Positions 26,293-33,999 of a stretch of 44,682 nucleotides of DNA are shown piece after piece. Position 1 is the first letter of the stretch; each line of letters starts with the position of its first letter. The notes under the pieces are model-generated. The model worked only from the letters and a program-made list of their open reading frames with translations. It was not told the origin of the DNA and did not search any database. The position numbers and the translations under genes are program-made. The stretch is from UBA1562 sp041653955 (lineage in GTDB: Bacteria; Omnitrophota; Gorgyraeia; Gygaellales; Profunditerraquicolaceae): positions 1-44,682 of the forward strand of contig JBAZEH010000009.1 of the NCBI GenBank assembly GCA_041653955.1, read 5' to 3'.

Positions 26293-27308
26293 CAGATCTC
26301 TCTTCCTATTGTCTTTGCTATCATTCTGAGCTCTTCCATAAGTTGTATGAAATTGGCGGGCACGAGCGATTGCGCTCCGTCGGATTTAGCATCTTCTGGA
26401 TGGCTGTGCACCTCTATGATCAAACCGTCAGCCCCGCATGCGACTGCGGCTTTAGAAAGCGAAGGCACTAACCCCCATTTACCGGCCGCGTGGCTGGGGT
26501 CTACTATTATAGGCAGATGTGAAAGCTGTTTGACCGCGGGCACGGCGCTTATATCGAGGGTATTACGCGTAAACTCCTCAAACGTCCTGATCCCGCGTTC
26601 GCACAATACCACATTAAAATTACCTCCGGATAATACGTACTCCGCGGACATAAGCAGCTCCTTGATCGTAGAAGAAAGCCCGCGTTTTAGCAATACGGGT
26701 TTTTTGGTCTGCCCGACTTCCTTTAAAAGGTTGAAATTCTGCATATTACGCGCTCCGATCTGGAGTATATCCACGTATTTAGCAACCAATTCTACGTCGC
26801 GGGTATCCATTACTTCGCTCACAGTAACCAGCCCGAGCCCATCCCCGACTTTCTTTAAATGCTTAAGCCCCTCCTCCCCTAAACCCTGGAAACTATAAGG
26901 TGAAGTGCGCGGCTTAAAAGCCCCTCCTCGCAATACCGTAGCGCCGGCTTTCTTGATTATAGAACCTATCTCTTCTAATGTCTCTATATCCTCAACCGCG
27001 CAAGGCCCGGCCATAACCACTATCTTCTTGCCTCCGATCTTAATACCCCTGCCAAGGTCTATTGTAGACCCTTCATCCTTGAACTCGCGCGAAACAAGTT
27101 TAAAAGGCGACAATACCGGCATGACCCTTTCTACGCCCGGGAATACCTCCAAAGGAGTAACTGCCAATACCTCTTCCGGGCCGATCACGCCGATTATGGT
27201 ACGCTCCGTCCCCTTTGAAACGTGCGGTTTCAGGCCTAATTTCTGCACTTTGCTGATTATATGGTTTATCTGCTCATCAGTAGCATCCGGCTTCAAAACG
27301 ATGATCAT
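26292..27308 (-). CDS. aroF: 3-deoxy-7-phosphoheptulonate (DAHP) synthase, AroF type I beta
   Basis: DAHP synthase condenses phosphoenolpyruvate with erythrose 4-phosphate to begin the shikimate pathway. The 338-residue chain has an N-terminal ferredoxin-like regulatory domain (residues about 1-70, MIIVLKPDATDEQI) as in Thermotoga-type enzymes. The KDO8P-synthase-like barrel follows: VVMAGPCAVED, LRGGAFKPRTSPYSFQGLG, LQIGARNMQNF, PVLLKRGLSST, LCERGIRTFE, PIIVDPSHAAG. The N-terminal domain suggests feedback control by Tyr or Phe. The gene is 13 bp after hisC. Confidence 0.96.
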   Translation of the reverse strand: MIIVLKPDATDEQINHIISKVQKLGLKPHVSKGTERTIIGVIGPEEVLAVTPLEVFPGVERVMPVLSPFKLVSREFKDEGSTIDLGRGIKIGGKKIVVMAGPCAVEDIETLEEIGSIIKKAGATVLRGGAFKPRTSPYSFQGLGEEGLKHLKKVGDGLGLVTVSEVMDTRDVELVAKYVDILQIGARNMQNFNLLKEVGQTKKPVLLKRGLSSTIKELLMSAEYVLSGGNFNVVLCERGIRTFEEFTRNTLDISAVPAVKQLSHLPIIVDPSHAAGKWGLVPSLSKAAVACGADGLIIEVHSHPEDAKSDGAQSLVPANFIQLMEELRMIAKTIGREI

Positions 27309-27321
27309 ACACTTCCTCCGT

Positions 27322-28407
27322 TTATAGTATTTTTCTTAGGACCCTGATAAACCTTTCGTTCTCTTTCCTGGTTCCCACGGTCACCCTGATAAAATTCTTC
27401 AATCCGTACTGCGCCATATCCCTTACGATCACACCGTATTTAAGCATAAGCCGGGAAACGCCTACGCCCTCTTTACCGGTGTCAATAAGTATGAAATTGG
27501 CTACGCTGGGGACATAAACAATACCCGACCGGTTCAATGCGTCGTAAAGATAATTTTTACCTGTGAGGACCGCCTTTCTTGTCTTACGCAGGAACTCCGT
27601 ATCATCCAGCGCCGCTGACGCGGCAACCTGCGCAAGGATATTTACGTTAAAGGGCTGCCTTGTTTTTTCCATATAAGAGATCAGCTCGGTGTCGCCTACG
27701 GCGTAACCTACCCTTAACCCCGCCAATCCGTATGCCTTAGAGAATGTCTTCAGCGATATAACATTCTTATTCCTGAGATACGTCAAACCCGCCGGAAAAT
27801 CATCAATGTCAATGAAGGTATCATACGCTTCATCCAAAACGACAAGCACCCCTTCCGGCAGGGTGCGCATAAAATCATTAAATTCATATTTAGTGACGTA
27901 AGTGCCTGTGGGGTTATTCGGGTTAGAGATAAAAACAAGCTTAGTCTTCTTGTCTATCTTCTTCTTTACCGCCTCCAGGTCATATTTAAAATACCTTAAA
28001 GGCACGGTAATAACGCGCCGGTCATTGACCTTCGCGATGATCTCATACTCCAAAAAGGTTGTATCAGCAGTAATGATATTTTCATCATCTTCAACAAATG
28101 TCTTTATAATGATGTCAATGAGCTCATCCGAACCGTTACCGAGAACGATATTCTTTGGCCCGACGTTGAGATAACGCGATAACTTTTTCTTCAGGTAATA
28201 ACCGTGGCTGTCCGGATAACGGTTGACCCCGGATAAATTCTTTTTTATCGCCTCTATTGCCTTAGGCGAAGGGCCCAAAGGATTTTCATTTGAAGCCAGC
28301 TTTATGACTTTCTTTAAACCAAGCTGCCTTTTTGTTTCCTCTATGGGCTTACCCGCCACATAAGGGGTTATATCAAGTATATTCTTTCTTACAATCTGTT
28401 CAGTCAT
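27322..28407 (-). CDS. hisC: Histidinol-phosphate / aromatic aminotransferase HisC
   Basis: This is a fold-type I PLP aminotransferase of 361 residues. It shows the HisC pattern: YVAGKPIEETKRQLG, KLASNENPLGPSP, RYPDSHGYYLKKKL, the glycine loop LGNGSDELID, NPNNPTGTYV, VLDEAYDTF and the PLP-lysine motif SLKTFSKAYGLAGLRVGYAVG. In this position, between pheA and aroF, it probably serves as the aromatic aminotransferase for Phe and Tyr, perhaps as well as histidine synthesis. No other his gene is in view. The ATG has no strong ribosome site within the 46-bp gap after pheA. Confidence 0.93.
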   Translation of the reverse strand: MTEQIVRKNILDITPYVAGKPIEETKRQLGLKKVIKLASNENPLGPSPKAIEAIKKNLSGVNRYPDSHGYYLKKKLSRYLNVGPKNIVLGNGSDELIDIIIKTFVEDDENIITADTTFLEYEIIAKVNDRRVITVPLRYFKYDLEAVKKKIDKKTKLVFISNPNNPTGTYVTKYEFNDFMRTLPEGVLVVLDEAYDTFIDIDDFPAGLTYLRNKNVISLKTFSKAYGLAGLRVGYAVGDTELISYMEKTRQPFNVNILAQVAASAALDDTEFLRKTRKAVLTGKNYLYDALNRSGIVYVPSVANFILIDTGKEGVGVSRLMLKYGVIVRDMAQYGLKNFIRVTVGTRKENERFIRVLRKIL

Positions 28408-28453
28408 TCCGTTTTCTATAGGGGCGCTTTCTGAGCCAAAGCAAAAACTCTCC

Positions 28454-29515
28454 CTATCCTCCCAAAGGATACGATCCCAGCACCTTTAAAAAAGTGCACT
28501 TGCTCTCTAATTCCATGAGCGCTTTCTTAACGCGGGGATTATCCCGATGCCCATCCAGGTCGACAAAGAAGTAGTAATCCCATGCTTTCTTCTTGGAAGG
28601 CCTGGATTCTATTTTAGTAAGGTTAATATTATATTTCCTGAAAGGTAGAAGCATATTATGCAGGGCCCCGACCTTATCTTTAATGGAGAACATTATCGAA
28701 GTCCTGTCATCCCCGGTTGCGGGCACATCCGTCTTTCCGATTATCAGGAAACGCGTAAAGTTATGCGGAGAATCTTCTATATCCGAAGCTATAACCCTCA
28801 ACTTATAAACCTTTGCCGCCAATAAAGACCCTATCGCCGCGCTGCCTTTCTCTTTTGCCGCGATCTGCGCGGCGCGCGTGGTGCTGGAAACCTCGATCAT
28901 CTCTGCTGCCGGAAGATTTTCCTTAAGCCAGATCCTGCATTGCCCGAAAACCTGCGGGTTGGAATATATGCGCCTGATCTTGCCTTTAGGGCAATTTGCC
29001 AGGAGATGGTGCGAGATATCAAGTGTCGTCTGGCTGCATATCTTAAGTTCCGAATCCACAAACATATCCAAAGTATGGCTTACAGCCCCTTCCACGGAGT
29101 TCTCAATAGGCACTACACCGTAATCCGCGCTCTCCTTCTCAACTTCAACAAAGACATCCCCGATATTATTGCAGGCAACATATTCAACCTGGGAACCAAA
29201 CCTTTTCAAAGCAGCAAGATGCGTAAAGGTGGCCTCGGGGCCAAGGTAAGCTATCCTTAACCGCTTATCCAGAGAAAAACTGCTGGACATTATCTCGCGG
29301 TATATGGCCTGCAACGCCCCGCTTGATAAAGGGCCTTTATTCATAACGGCTAATTTCTTCAAAACCTCCATTTCGCGCTCCGGAGAATAAACGCTCTTGC
29401 CGTTTTTGCGCTTTACCTTAGCAATATCCAAAGCGGTCCTGGCGCGCGTATTCAGCAGCCCGGTTATCTTCTTATCTATATCGTCAATTCTCTTGCGCAA
29501 CGCCTTCAGGTCCAT
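28454..29515 (-). CDS. pheA: Bifunctional chorismate mutase / prephenate dehydratase PheA
   Basis: PheA converts chorismate to prephenate and on to phenylpyruvate. I place the start at ATG 29515 (353 residues), because GGAGGGG lies 5-6 nt before it. A GTG at 29533 is in frame but its codons contain that ribosome site. Domains in order: an AroQ chorismate mutase at about 1-85 (LRKRIDDIDKKITGLLNTRA), a prephenate dehydratase at about 90-270 (IAYLGPEATFTHLAA, with the catalytic Thr in SSTTRAA), and an ACT domain at about 275-345 (VGALHNMLLPF and the ESRPSKK regulatory motif), which predicts feedback inhibition by phenylalanine. The start lies inside the 3' end of scpB (32-bp overlap). Confidence 0.95.
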   Translation of the reverse strand: MDLKALRKRIDDIDKKITGLLNTRARTALDIAKVKRKNGKSVYSPEREMEVLKKLAVMNKGPLSSGALQAIYREIMSSSFSLDKRLRIAYLGPEATFTHLAALKRFGSQVEYVACNNIGDVFVEVEKESADYGVVPIENSVEGAVSHTLDMFVDSELKICSQTTLDISHHLLANCPKGKIRRIYSNPQVFGQCRIWLKENLPAAEMIEVSSTTRAAQIAAKEKGSAAIGSLLAAKVYKLRVIASDIEDSPHNFTRFLIIGKTDVPATGDDRTSIMFSIKDKVGALHNMLLPFRKYNINLTKIESRPSKKKAWDYYFFVDLDGHRDNPRVKKALMELESKCTFLKVLGSYPLGG

Positions 29516-30107
29516 CTGTCCCCTCCTTCGCACCAGGAGCCATCGCGGAATTCTCCACCTGCGCCAATTTCTCTCCGATAGCCTCGGGCGTTAAGAAACC
29601 TTCTATTTTAGGCAGCTCATCCAGAGACTTTAAACCAAAATGTTCCAGGAACTGCCGCGTGGTGCCGTAAACCCTGGGCCTGCCCGGCGCCTTCTTTCTG
29701 CCGGAAACGCGGATAAGCCCCTTATCCAGAAAAGTCTTCATCATACCATCAATATTCACATTCCTTATCGACTCTATTTCCAGCCTTGTTATCGGCTGCT
29801 TATAAGCGATTATGGCCAAAGTCTCAAGGGCGGGGGTAGAGAGTTTTTCCGCCCTGCGCTGTTTATACAGTTTTCTCAAAAAAGAAGCGAATGCCGGAGC
29901 GGTCACCATCTGAAACCCCCCGGCAACCTCAACAATGCGCATCCCGCGTCCGGAACTCTCGTATTCTTCCTTAAGCTGACCGATATTATTGCGGATCTCA
30001 TCCGCCGGCAGGTTATCCAGCGCCGGCTTTAATTGTTCCAGCATCAGCGGTTTTTCGCTTGAAAATAACAAGGCCTCTATCGCCGCCTTAATATTATTCT
30101 CTGGCAT
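29484..30107 (-). CDS. scpB: Segregation and condensation protein ScpB
   Basis: ScpB is the winged-helix kleisin partner of the SMC condensin. The 207 residues show the two winged-helix domains: IKAAIEALLFSSEKPLMLEQL at the N-terminus (in parts: AIEALLFSSEKPL), VAGGFQMVTAPAFASFLRKL, LSTPALETLAIIAYKQPITRLEI (key LETLAIIAYKQPIT) and RKKAPGRPRVYGTTRQFLEHFG. scpA, usually adjacent, is not in the window. The gene follows ruvA by 2 bp and overlaps pheA by 32 bp. Confidence 0.95.
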   Translation of the reverse strand: MPENNIKAAIEALLFSSEKPLMLEQLKPALDNLPADEIRNNIGQLKEEYESSGRGMRIVEVAGGFQMVTAPAFASFLRKLYKQRRAEKLSTPALETLAIIAYKQPITRLEIESIRNVNIDGMMKTFLDKGLIRVSGRKKAPGRPRVYGTTRQFLEHFGLKSLDELPKIEGFLTPEAIGEKLAQVENSAMAPGAKEGTDGPEGVAQEN

Positions 30108-30109
30108 CG

Positions 30110-30736
30110 CTATTTGACCTTCCTCTGCTTATATACCTCATTAAGCAGCTCTTCGGTAGTGCATATATCAGAAGACCTCTCCATGGCTTTCTTTATCATC
30201 GCGGCTGCCTCGGATTTCTTATACTCCAACTGCATCAATACCGCCAGCGCTTCATCTTCAATATCTATGGCCTTTGCTTTCTGCTCCCTGACCTTCTCAT
30301 CCTGTATCAGGCCGAACTTACCCAGCTTATTCTGCAGTTTTGCCACTATCTCCTTTGCCCTTTGCTGCCCTATCCCGGGCATAGACTGCAGAAAAACTAT
30401 ATCCCCTTCATCTATCGCGCGCACCACCTGCGATATCGGCTTATTCAATGCCTTAAGCGCCGCCCTCGGCCCTATGCCGGAAACGGTAATAAAAGATTCA
30501 AAGAACTCCTTCTCGATCTCATTAAGGAAACCGATCAGCATGGGCGTGCTCTTAGAGGGCTCTACCTGAAAGTAATGGTATGTCACCAGGCTCACCCTTC
30601 CTTCGGGATCCAGGCTCTCATCAAGCCTTTGCATCACCGTAAGCGGCACGAATATCTTATAGCAGATACCGTGGATATCTATGATGATATGGTTCGTTCC
30701 CTTTTCGCTTATTTTCCCGCAAATACGTGCGATCAT
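30110..30736 (-). CDS. ruvA: Holliday junction DNA helicase subunit RuvA
   Basis: RuvA binds the four-way junction and loads the RuvB motor. From ATG 30736 the protein has 208 residues beginning MIARICGKISEKG, which is the usual RuvA start. An upstream in-frame ATG (30748) adds four residues encoded by the flanking repeat and is less likely. The OB fold, the helix-hairpin-helix region (TVSGIGPRAALKAL and SMPGIGQQRAKEIVAKL) and the C-terminal three-helix domain are all present. No clear ribosome site precedes the start: the 86-bp repeat copy ends 8 nt before it. ruvB is not in the window. Confidence 0.95.
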   Translation of the reverse strand: MIARICGKISEKGTNHIIIDIHGICYKIFVPLTVMQRLDESLDPEGRVSLVTYHYFQVEPSKSTPMLIGFLNEIEKEFFESFITVSGIGPRAALKALNKPISQVVRAIDEGDIVFLQSMPGIGQQRAKEIVAKLQNKLGKFGLIQDEKVREQKAKAIDIEDEALAVLMQLEYKKSEAAAMIKKAMERSSDICTTEELLNEVYKQRKVK

Positions 30737-30743
30737 AAATGAG

Positions 30744-30829
30744 CCCATAACTTACGAATGCGGTAGCATGAGTAAGTTATTTGGGCGAATTTACACCCTT
30801 CCTTATTAACGGCTATACAGGGTGCCAGG
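30744..30829 (-). repeat. 86-bp direct repeat, copy proximal to ruvA
   Basis: This 86-bp sequence is repeated exactly at 30836-30921, with a 6-bp spacer (30830-30835). Each unit has two inverted repeats: ATAACTTAC pairing with GTAAGTTAT, extended by CCCA and TGGG on the outside, and CACCCT pairing with AGGGTG. The copy ends 8 nt before the ruvA start. Strand is given as that of the host transcript. Confidence 0.9.
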
Positions 30830-30835
30830 TTGTAT

Positions 30836-30921
30836 CCCATAACTTACGAATGCGGTAGCATGAGTAAGTTATTTGGGCGAATTTACACCCTTCCTTATTA
30901 ACGGCTATACAGGGTGCCAGG
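30836..30921 (-). repeat. 86-bp direct repeat, copy proximal to ruvC
   Basis: Second copy of the unit at 30744-30829, identical base for base as far as I can read. It begins 4 bp after the ruvC stop, so the two copies and their spacer fill practically the whole ruvC-ruvA gap. Two tandem copies with a 6-bp spacer are not a CRISPR array. The two-hairpin make-up suggests a REP/MITE-like element or a small structured RNA unit. Confidence 0.9.
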
Positions 30922-30925
30922 ATTA

Positions 30926-31414
30926 CTACGGATAACTTATCCCCTTACTTATATAACTATGGGCGATGGCCAATGCCAGCGCGTCGGTCACATCCATATA
31001 TTTAGGCAGGCTACTAAGGCCGAGCATATCCACCACCATCTTCTGGACCTGGTATTTGGAGGCCAGGCCATTTCCTACTATTGCTTTCTTCACTCGCGTG
31101 GCGGCATATTCAACGAGCTCAATACCCTCCCTGGCCGAAACCAGGCATATTACTCCCCGCGCCTGCCCTAAAATATATGATGTAGTAGGATGCCGGTAAT
31201 GCGCGTATAACTTTTCAAGGACCATTACTTCAGGCTCGGTATCTGACACGAGCTTTGTTACCGCCCCGTATATCTTATTCAACCGCCGGGCTGTCTTCTC
31301 TCCGGGGTCAGTGCTGATTATGCCGGCTTCCAGCAAGGAGAACTTATTCTTTTTAAAATCGATGACCCCGTATCCGGTAACCGTAAGGGCCGGGTCAACA
31401 CCCAGGATTCTCAT
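30926..31414 (-). CDS. ruvC: Crossover junction endodeoxyribonuclease RuvC
   Basis: RuvC cuts Holliday junctions symmetrically. The 162 residues have the acidic RNase H-like active-site pieces: ILGVDPALTVTGYGVID (Asp7), VMVLEKLYAHYRHP (the Glu), and the C-terminal MDVTDALALAIAHSY with its paired aspartate region. The usual Phe/Tyr-containing junction loop is present as YAHYRHPTTSY. It follows yebC by 4 bp, in the common yebC-ruvC-ruvA order. Confidence 0.96.
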   Translation of the reverse strand: MRILGVDPALTVTGYGVIDFKKNKFSLLEAGIISTDPGEKTARRLNKIYGAVTKLVSDTEPEVMVLEKLYAHYRHPTTSYILGQARGVICLVSAREGIELVEYAATRVKKAIVGNGLASKYQVQKMVVDMLGLSSLPKYMDVTDALALAIAHSYISKGISYP

Positions 31415-31418
31415 CTTC

Positions 31419-32174
31419 TCATTCTTCGCTGCTTATCTGTTCAAGGATCTCATCGGGAATATCAAAGTTAGCATATACCTGCTGCACATCATCGTGCTCT
31501 TCTAAAGCTTCCACCAATGCCAATACCTGCTTTGCGTCCCCTCCGGCCACCTTTATAGTAGAGGAAGGGATCATGGTGACTTCCGCAGTCTGCGGGTTAA
31601 GCCCTTTATCCTGCAGGGCCTGCTTAACCTTTTCAAAATCCTGCGCGGAGGTAGTGATCTCGTAATTCTTATCATCCGACTTAAAATCCTCGGCTCCGGC
31701 GTCCAGGACTATATCCATAAGTTCTTCTTCCTTGATCTGTGTTTTATCAAGGAGTATATAACCTTTTTTAGTGAACATATAGCTGACAGAGCCTGCCCCC
31801 GCCATATTACCGCTCTTCTTAGACATTATATTCCTGAGTTCGGCGGTAGTGCGGTTCTTATTGTCCGTAAGCGCTTCAATAAGTATGGCTATGCCTCCCG
31901 GACCGTATGCTTCGTAGGTAACCGTTTCATAAACTACTCCCGGCAACTCCCCTGTCCCGCGCTTTATCGCCATCTTCACGTTATCCGAAGGCATATTGGC
32001 TTCTTTGGCCCTGGACATAACTGTGCGCAGCCTGATATTGGTATCGGGGTTCCCGCCTCCTTCGCGGGCCGCCACCGTTATCTCCTTGATAAGTTTTGTG
32101 TAGGCTGCGCCTTTTTTGGCGTCAGCCGCCATTTTTTTCCCTTTATTCGTCTTCCATTTTGAATGACCTGACAT
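31419..32174 (-). CDS. yebC: YebC/PmpR/TACO1 family protein
   Basis: The 251-residue protein has the full YebC pattern: MSGHSKWKTNKGKKMAADAKKG (here in parts: SGHSKWKTNKGKK), TKLIKEITVAAREGGGNP, ANMPSDNVKMAIKRGTGE, YEAYGPGGIAILIEALTDNKNRT, and a C-terminal domain ending VQQVYANFDIPDEI. Members were described as transcriptional regulators, and more recent work ties them to ribosomes and translation of proline stretches. AGGAGG stands before the ATG. It is the first protein gene after rnpB. The Pro-rich linker of the EF-G fusion is the sort of sequence that such a factor might help translate (inference). Confidence 0.95.
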   Translation of the reverse strand: MSGHSKWKTNKGKKMAADAKKGAAYTKLIKEITVAAREGGGNPDTNIRLRTVMSRAKEANMPSDNVKMAIKRGTGELPGVVYETVTYEAYGPGGIAILIEALTDNKNRTTAELRNIMSKKSGNMAGAGSVSYMFTKKGYILLDKTQIKEEELMDIVLDAGAEDFKSDDKNYEITTSAQDFEKVKQALQDKGLNPQTAEVTMIPSSTIKVAGGDAKQVLALVEALEEHDDVQQVYANFDIPDEILEQISSEE

Positions 32175-32217
32175 TTTTGATCCTCCTTAGATTATATGCG
32201 TTATGTTTTTTAAAAAA

Positions 32218-32601
32218 TGGGCAGGCGAGAATAAGCCGGGTTCTGTCTTGATACGATTATCCGCATCTTTAGTGGCCATTTCTCTCGATCCCGGCGTTAC
32301 CGCCGGGACTCTAGCAGCTTACCCGAGACTGATTCCCGTAAAGCTATTTTCATAGCCGACGGTATCCGCGAAAAGCGAAAAACGCACCGGACCGGTGCTC
32401 GTCTCCTATTCTACCTTGCTCCGCGTAGAGATTGCCGCGTTTCACCCCTTGACACCATAGGTGCCAAGGTCTCGTCTCTGTGGCTCTGTCCTCTGTGCAC
32501 AATACATACACAGGGTGGGCGTTACCCACTACGCTGTCCTCCGGAGCCCGGACTTTCCTCTCCCGCATCGAGACACGGGAGCGGCCACATTCTACCTGCC
32601 C
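32218..32601 (-). ncRNA. rnpB: RNase P RNA, bacterial class A (rnpB)
   Basis: RNase P RNA is the catalytic RNA that trims tRNA 5' leaders. The minus strand has the universal core: GAGGAAAGTCCGGGCTCC near the 5' end (about 32559-32542) and GACAGAACCCGGCTTAT near the 3' end (about 32250-32234), which pair as P4. It also has the GGAGCAAGGTAGAATAGGAGAC segment in the middle (shown as GGAGCAAGG...AATAGGAG). P1 is formed by GGGCAGG (32601-32595) and CCTGCCC (32225-32219), and TTTTTT follows the 3' strand. The length of about 384 nt suits class A. Its 5' strand of P1 is made from the last codons of the rnhA-like gene. End points are good to a few bases. Confidence 0.95.
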
Positions 32602-33014
32602 TTTTTATCAAAGACCGCTTCTTTGACAGCTTTGTTTGCCAACCTATCCGCCCCTTTATTTTCTTCGCGGGGGATATGATTTATAGACACATTTTGAAAA
32701 GCCGCCATAAGGCGCTTGGCCTGTTTGTATAATTCCAGTATGTTCCCGCTTTTTACTTTATAGATATTCCTCAGCTGACGGCATAAAAGCTGGCTGTCGC
32801 TGTTTATCTCTATGCTTTCTGCCTTAAGGGCAACCCCTTCCTGCAGCGCGCAGATAAGGGCGGTATACTCTGCCACATTATTTGTGGCGTTACCTATAAA
32901 ATTATATATATTCTTCACCGTTTCGCCGCCGCGGCAAACAATGACCCCTATGCCGCTGGGCCCGGGATTACCCTTTGATGCTCCGTCGATATAAAACTTA
33001 AACTGTGCTGTCAT
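32592..33014 (-). CDS. RNase HI-type ribonuclease H (RnhA-like)
   Basis: The 140-residue protein is a single RNase H fold with the metal-binding acids in place: Asp10 in FYIDGASKGNPGPSGIG, the Glu in NNVAEYTALICAL, an Asp in INSDSQLLCRQL and the last Asp in NKGADRLANKAV. It resembles the small Archaeal/Bacillus-YpdQ style RNase HI that lacks the basic protrusion of E. coli RNase HI. It overlaps the zinc-ribbon gene by 17 bp. Its 3' end overlaps the start of rnpB by about 10 bp, so the TAG stop lies inside RNase P RNA. It would cut the RNA strand of RNA-DNA hybrids. Confidence 0.9.
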   Translation of the reverse strand: MTAQFKFYIDGASKGNPGPSGIGVIVCRGGETVKNIYNFIGNATNNVAEYTALICALQEGVALKAESIEINSDSQLLCRQLRNIYKVKSGNILELYKQAKRLMAAFQNVSINHIPREENKGADRLANKAVKEAVFDKKGR

Positions 33015-33720
33015 CTATATAGAGTATCCTGTTGCAGACTTCACAGGTAATCATCCGTTCATACATCTTTATCAGGTTTATCGTCTGGGGAGGGACGAAC
33101 ATATTGCACCCCCCGCAGGAATTATCCTTAACGCTCACTATGGCGAGCCCGTCGCGGTTATTGAGTATCCTCTCATACTGGCTTAGTATCTTGCCGTCGA
33201 TATTAGGAAGCGCCTGCTGCCTTTTTGCCTCAAGCTGCGCTATACGGTCATCTATCTCTTTTATCCTGTCCTGCACGACCTTCTTTTGGGACTGGAATAC
33301 CTTCTCTTCTTCCTGAAGCTTCTCTTTCTCTTTCGCTATATCATTCTTTGCCTTATCAACCTGGTCAAAAGAACCCAGGATCTGGTCCTCTATCACCGAA
33401 GCGTCCGCCTTGGCATCCTGTATCTGCTGTAACATCGCCTGGTACTCCTTATTTGTCTTGAGCTGATAAAGCTGCGCCTCTAATTTCTTGCGAGCTTCTT
33501 CCTTGGAGGCCAGCTCCAATTCCCTGTCTTTCCTCTGCTTCTGAAAAGAAAGCAAGGCCTCCTCAAGCACGGCCAGGCTTTTCTTCTTCTCGGCAAAAGC
33601 CGCGTCAATAGCTTCCATCTCTTTAGGTTTTGCTTCTTTTTCGCCCTTTAAACGATAGATCTCGCTATCGAGGGTCTGTAAACCTACTAACTCCCTTAAT
33701 TGAGATTTTAGATCTAGCAC
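32998..33720 (-). CDS. Coiled-coil protein with C4-type zinc ribbon (DUF164 family)
   Basis: Most of the protein (residues about 5-165) is a long coiled coil rich in Glu, Lys and Gln. The C-terminus holds a zinc ribbon with cysteine pairs C-x2-C (SCGGCNMFVPPQ) and C-x2-C (ITCEVCNRILY). The start at GTG 33720 (about 240 residues) is chosen because AAGAAGGGGAG lies just upstream; an in-frame GTG at 33741 would read through that site. This family is widespread and often next to rnpB, rnhA or NIF3-like genes. Its function is not established, with nucleic-acid binding or flagellar/secretion roles proposed in individual species. It follows the two tRNA genes and probably shares their transcript. 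Confidence 0.85.
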   Translation of the reverse strand: MLDLKSQLRELVGLQTLDSEIYRLKGEKEAKPKEMEAIDAAFAEKKKSLAVLEEALLSFQKQRKDRELELASKEEARKKLEAQLYQLKTNKEYQAMLQQIQDAKADASVIEDQILGSFDQVDKAKNDIAKEKEKLQEEEKVFQSQKKVVQDRIKEIDDRIAQLEAKRQQALPNIDGKILSQYERILNNRDGLAIVSVKDNSCGGCNMFVPPQTINLIKMYERMITCEVCNRILYIDDSTV

Positions 33721-33750
33721 GTCTCCCCTTCTTTGAACCACTATTTTTCA

Positions 33751-33827
33751 TGGTGGGCGCAATAGGATTCGAACCTATGATCTCCACAATGTGAGTGTGG
33801 CGCTCTAACCAGCTGAGCCATGCGCCC
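33751..33827 (-). tRNA. tRNA-Val (anticodon CAC)
   Basis: The minus strand folds into a full cloverleaf. The acceptor strands are GGGCGCA (33827-33821) and TGCGCCC with discriminator A and an encoded CCA (to 33751). The D arm is GCTC...GAGC. The anticodon stem-loop is CCACA-CTCACAT-TGTGG with anticodon CAC, and the T arm is ATAGG-TTCGAAT-CCTAT. It reads GUG valine codons. It lies 39 bp after the CAT tRNA and 30 bp before the zinc-ribbon gene. Confidence 0.95.
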
Positions 33828-33866
33828 TGGATATTGAGCTCTTCGTGATGCTTAAAGCAGAATTTA

Positions 33867-33938
33867 TGGGCCCAGAAGGGTTCGGACCTCCGACCAAGTG
33901 ATTATGAGTCACCTGCTCTACCACTGAGCTATGGGCCC
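33867..33938 (-). tRNA. tRNA with anticodon CAT (elongator Met or Ile2)
   Basis: The cloverleaf has acceptor GGGCCCA/TGGGCCC with discriminator A, D arm GCTCAGTGGTAGAGC, anticodon stem-loop GTGA-CTCATAA-TCAC and T arm GGAGG-TCCGAAC-CCTTC. CCA is not encoded, unlike in the neighbouring tRNA-Val. The GACTCATAATC stem-loop and the TTGGTCG variable region resemble tRNA-Ile2 (whose C34 becomes lysidine), yet elongator Met cannot be ruled out. It is not an initiator, as the anticodon stem lacks three G-C pairs. Confidence 0.93.
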
Positions 33939-33960
33939 AAAAATTTATGTTTTATACCAC

Positions 33961-33999
33961 CCCATAGCGAGATCCCCCGAAGAGAGGATGAGCTATGGG
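33961..33999 (-). promoter_or_regulatory. tRNA-leader hairpin that copies the 5' end of the CAT tRNA
   Basis: In the minus-strand RNA CCCATAGC (33999-33992) pairs perfectly over 8 bp with GCTATGGG (33968-33961). An inner ATCCTC can pair with GGGGAT. The upstream arm is part of a 19-bp exact copy (34007-33989) of the sequence spanning the start of the CAT tRNA (33943-33925). The hairpin sits between the predicted transcription start near 34012 and the tRNA gene. Confidence 0.6.

Noticed and set aside
29516..29533. GTG at 29533 as the pheA start
   Set aside because: The six extra codons contain the GGAGGGG ribosome-binding sequence for the ATG at 29515.
30744..30921. CRISPR array
   Set aside because: Only two units, 86 bp each with a 6-bp spacer, and no cas genes nearby.
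32191..32196. TATAAT as a -10 element for yebC
   Set aside because: Its start site would fall within the AGGAGG ribosome site, and no matching -35 is present.
32350..32568. A 72-codon minus-strand open frame inside rnpB
   Set aside because: It lies wholly in the RNase P RNA core and translates conserved RNA structure; no family resemblance.
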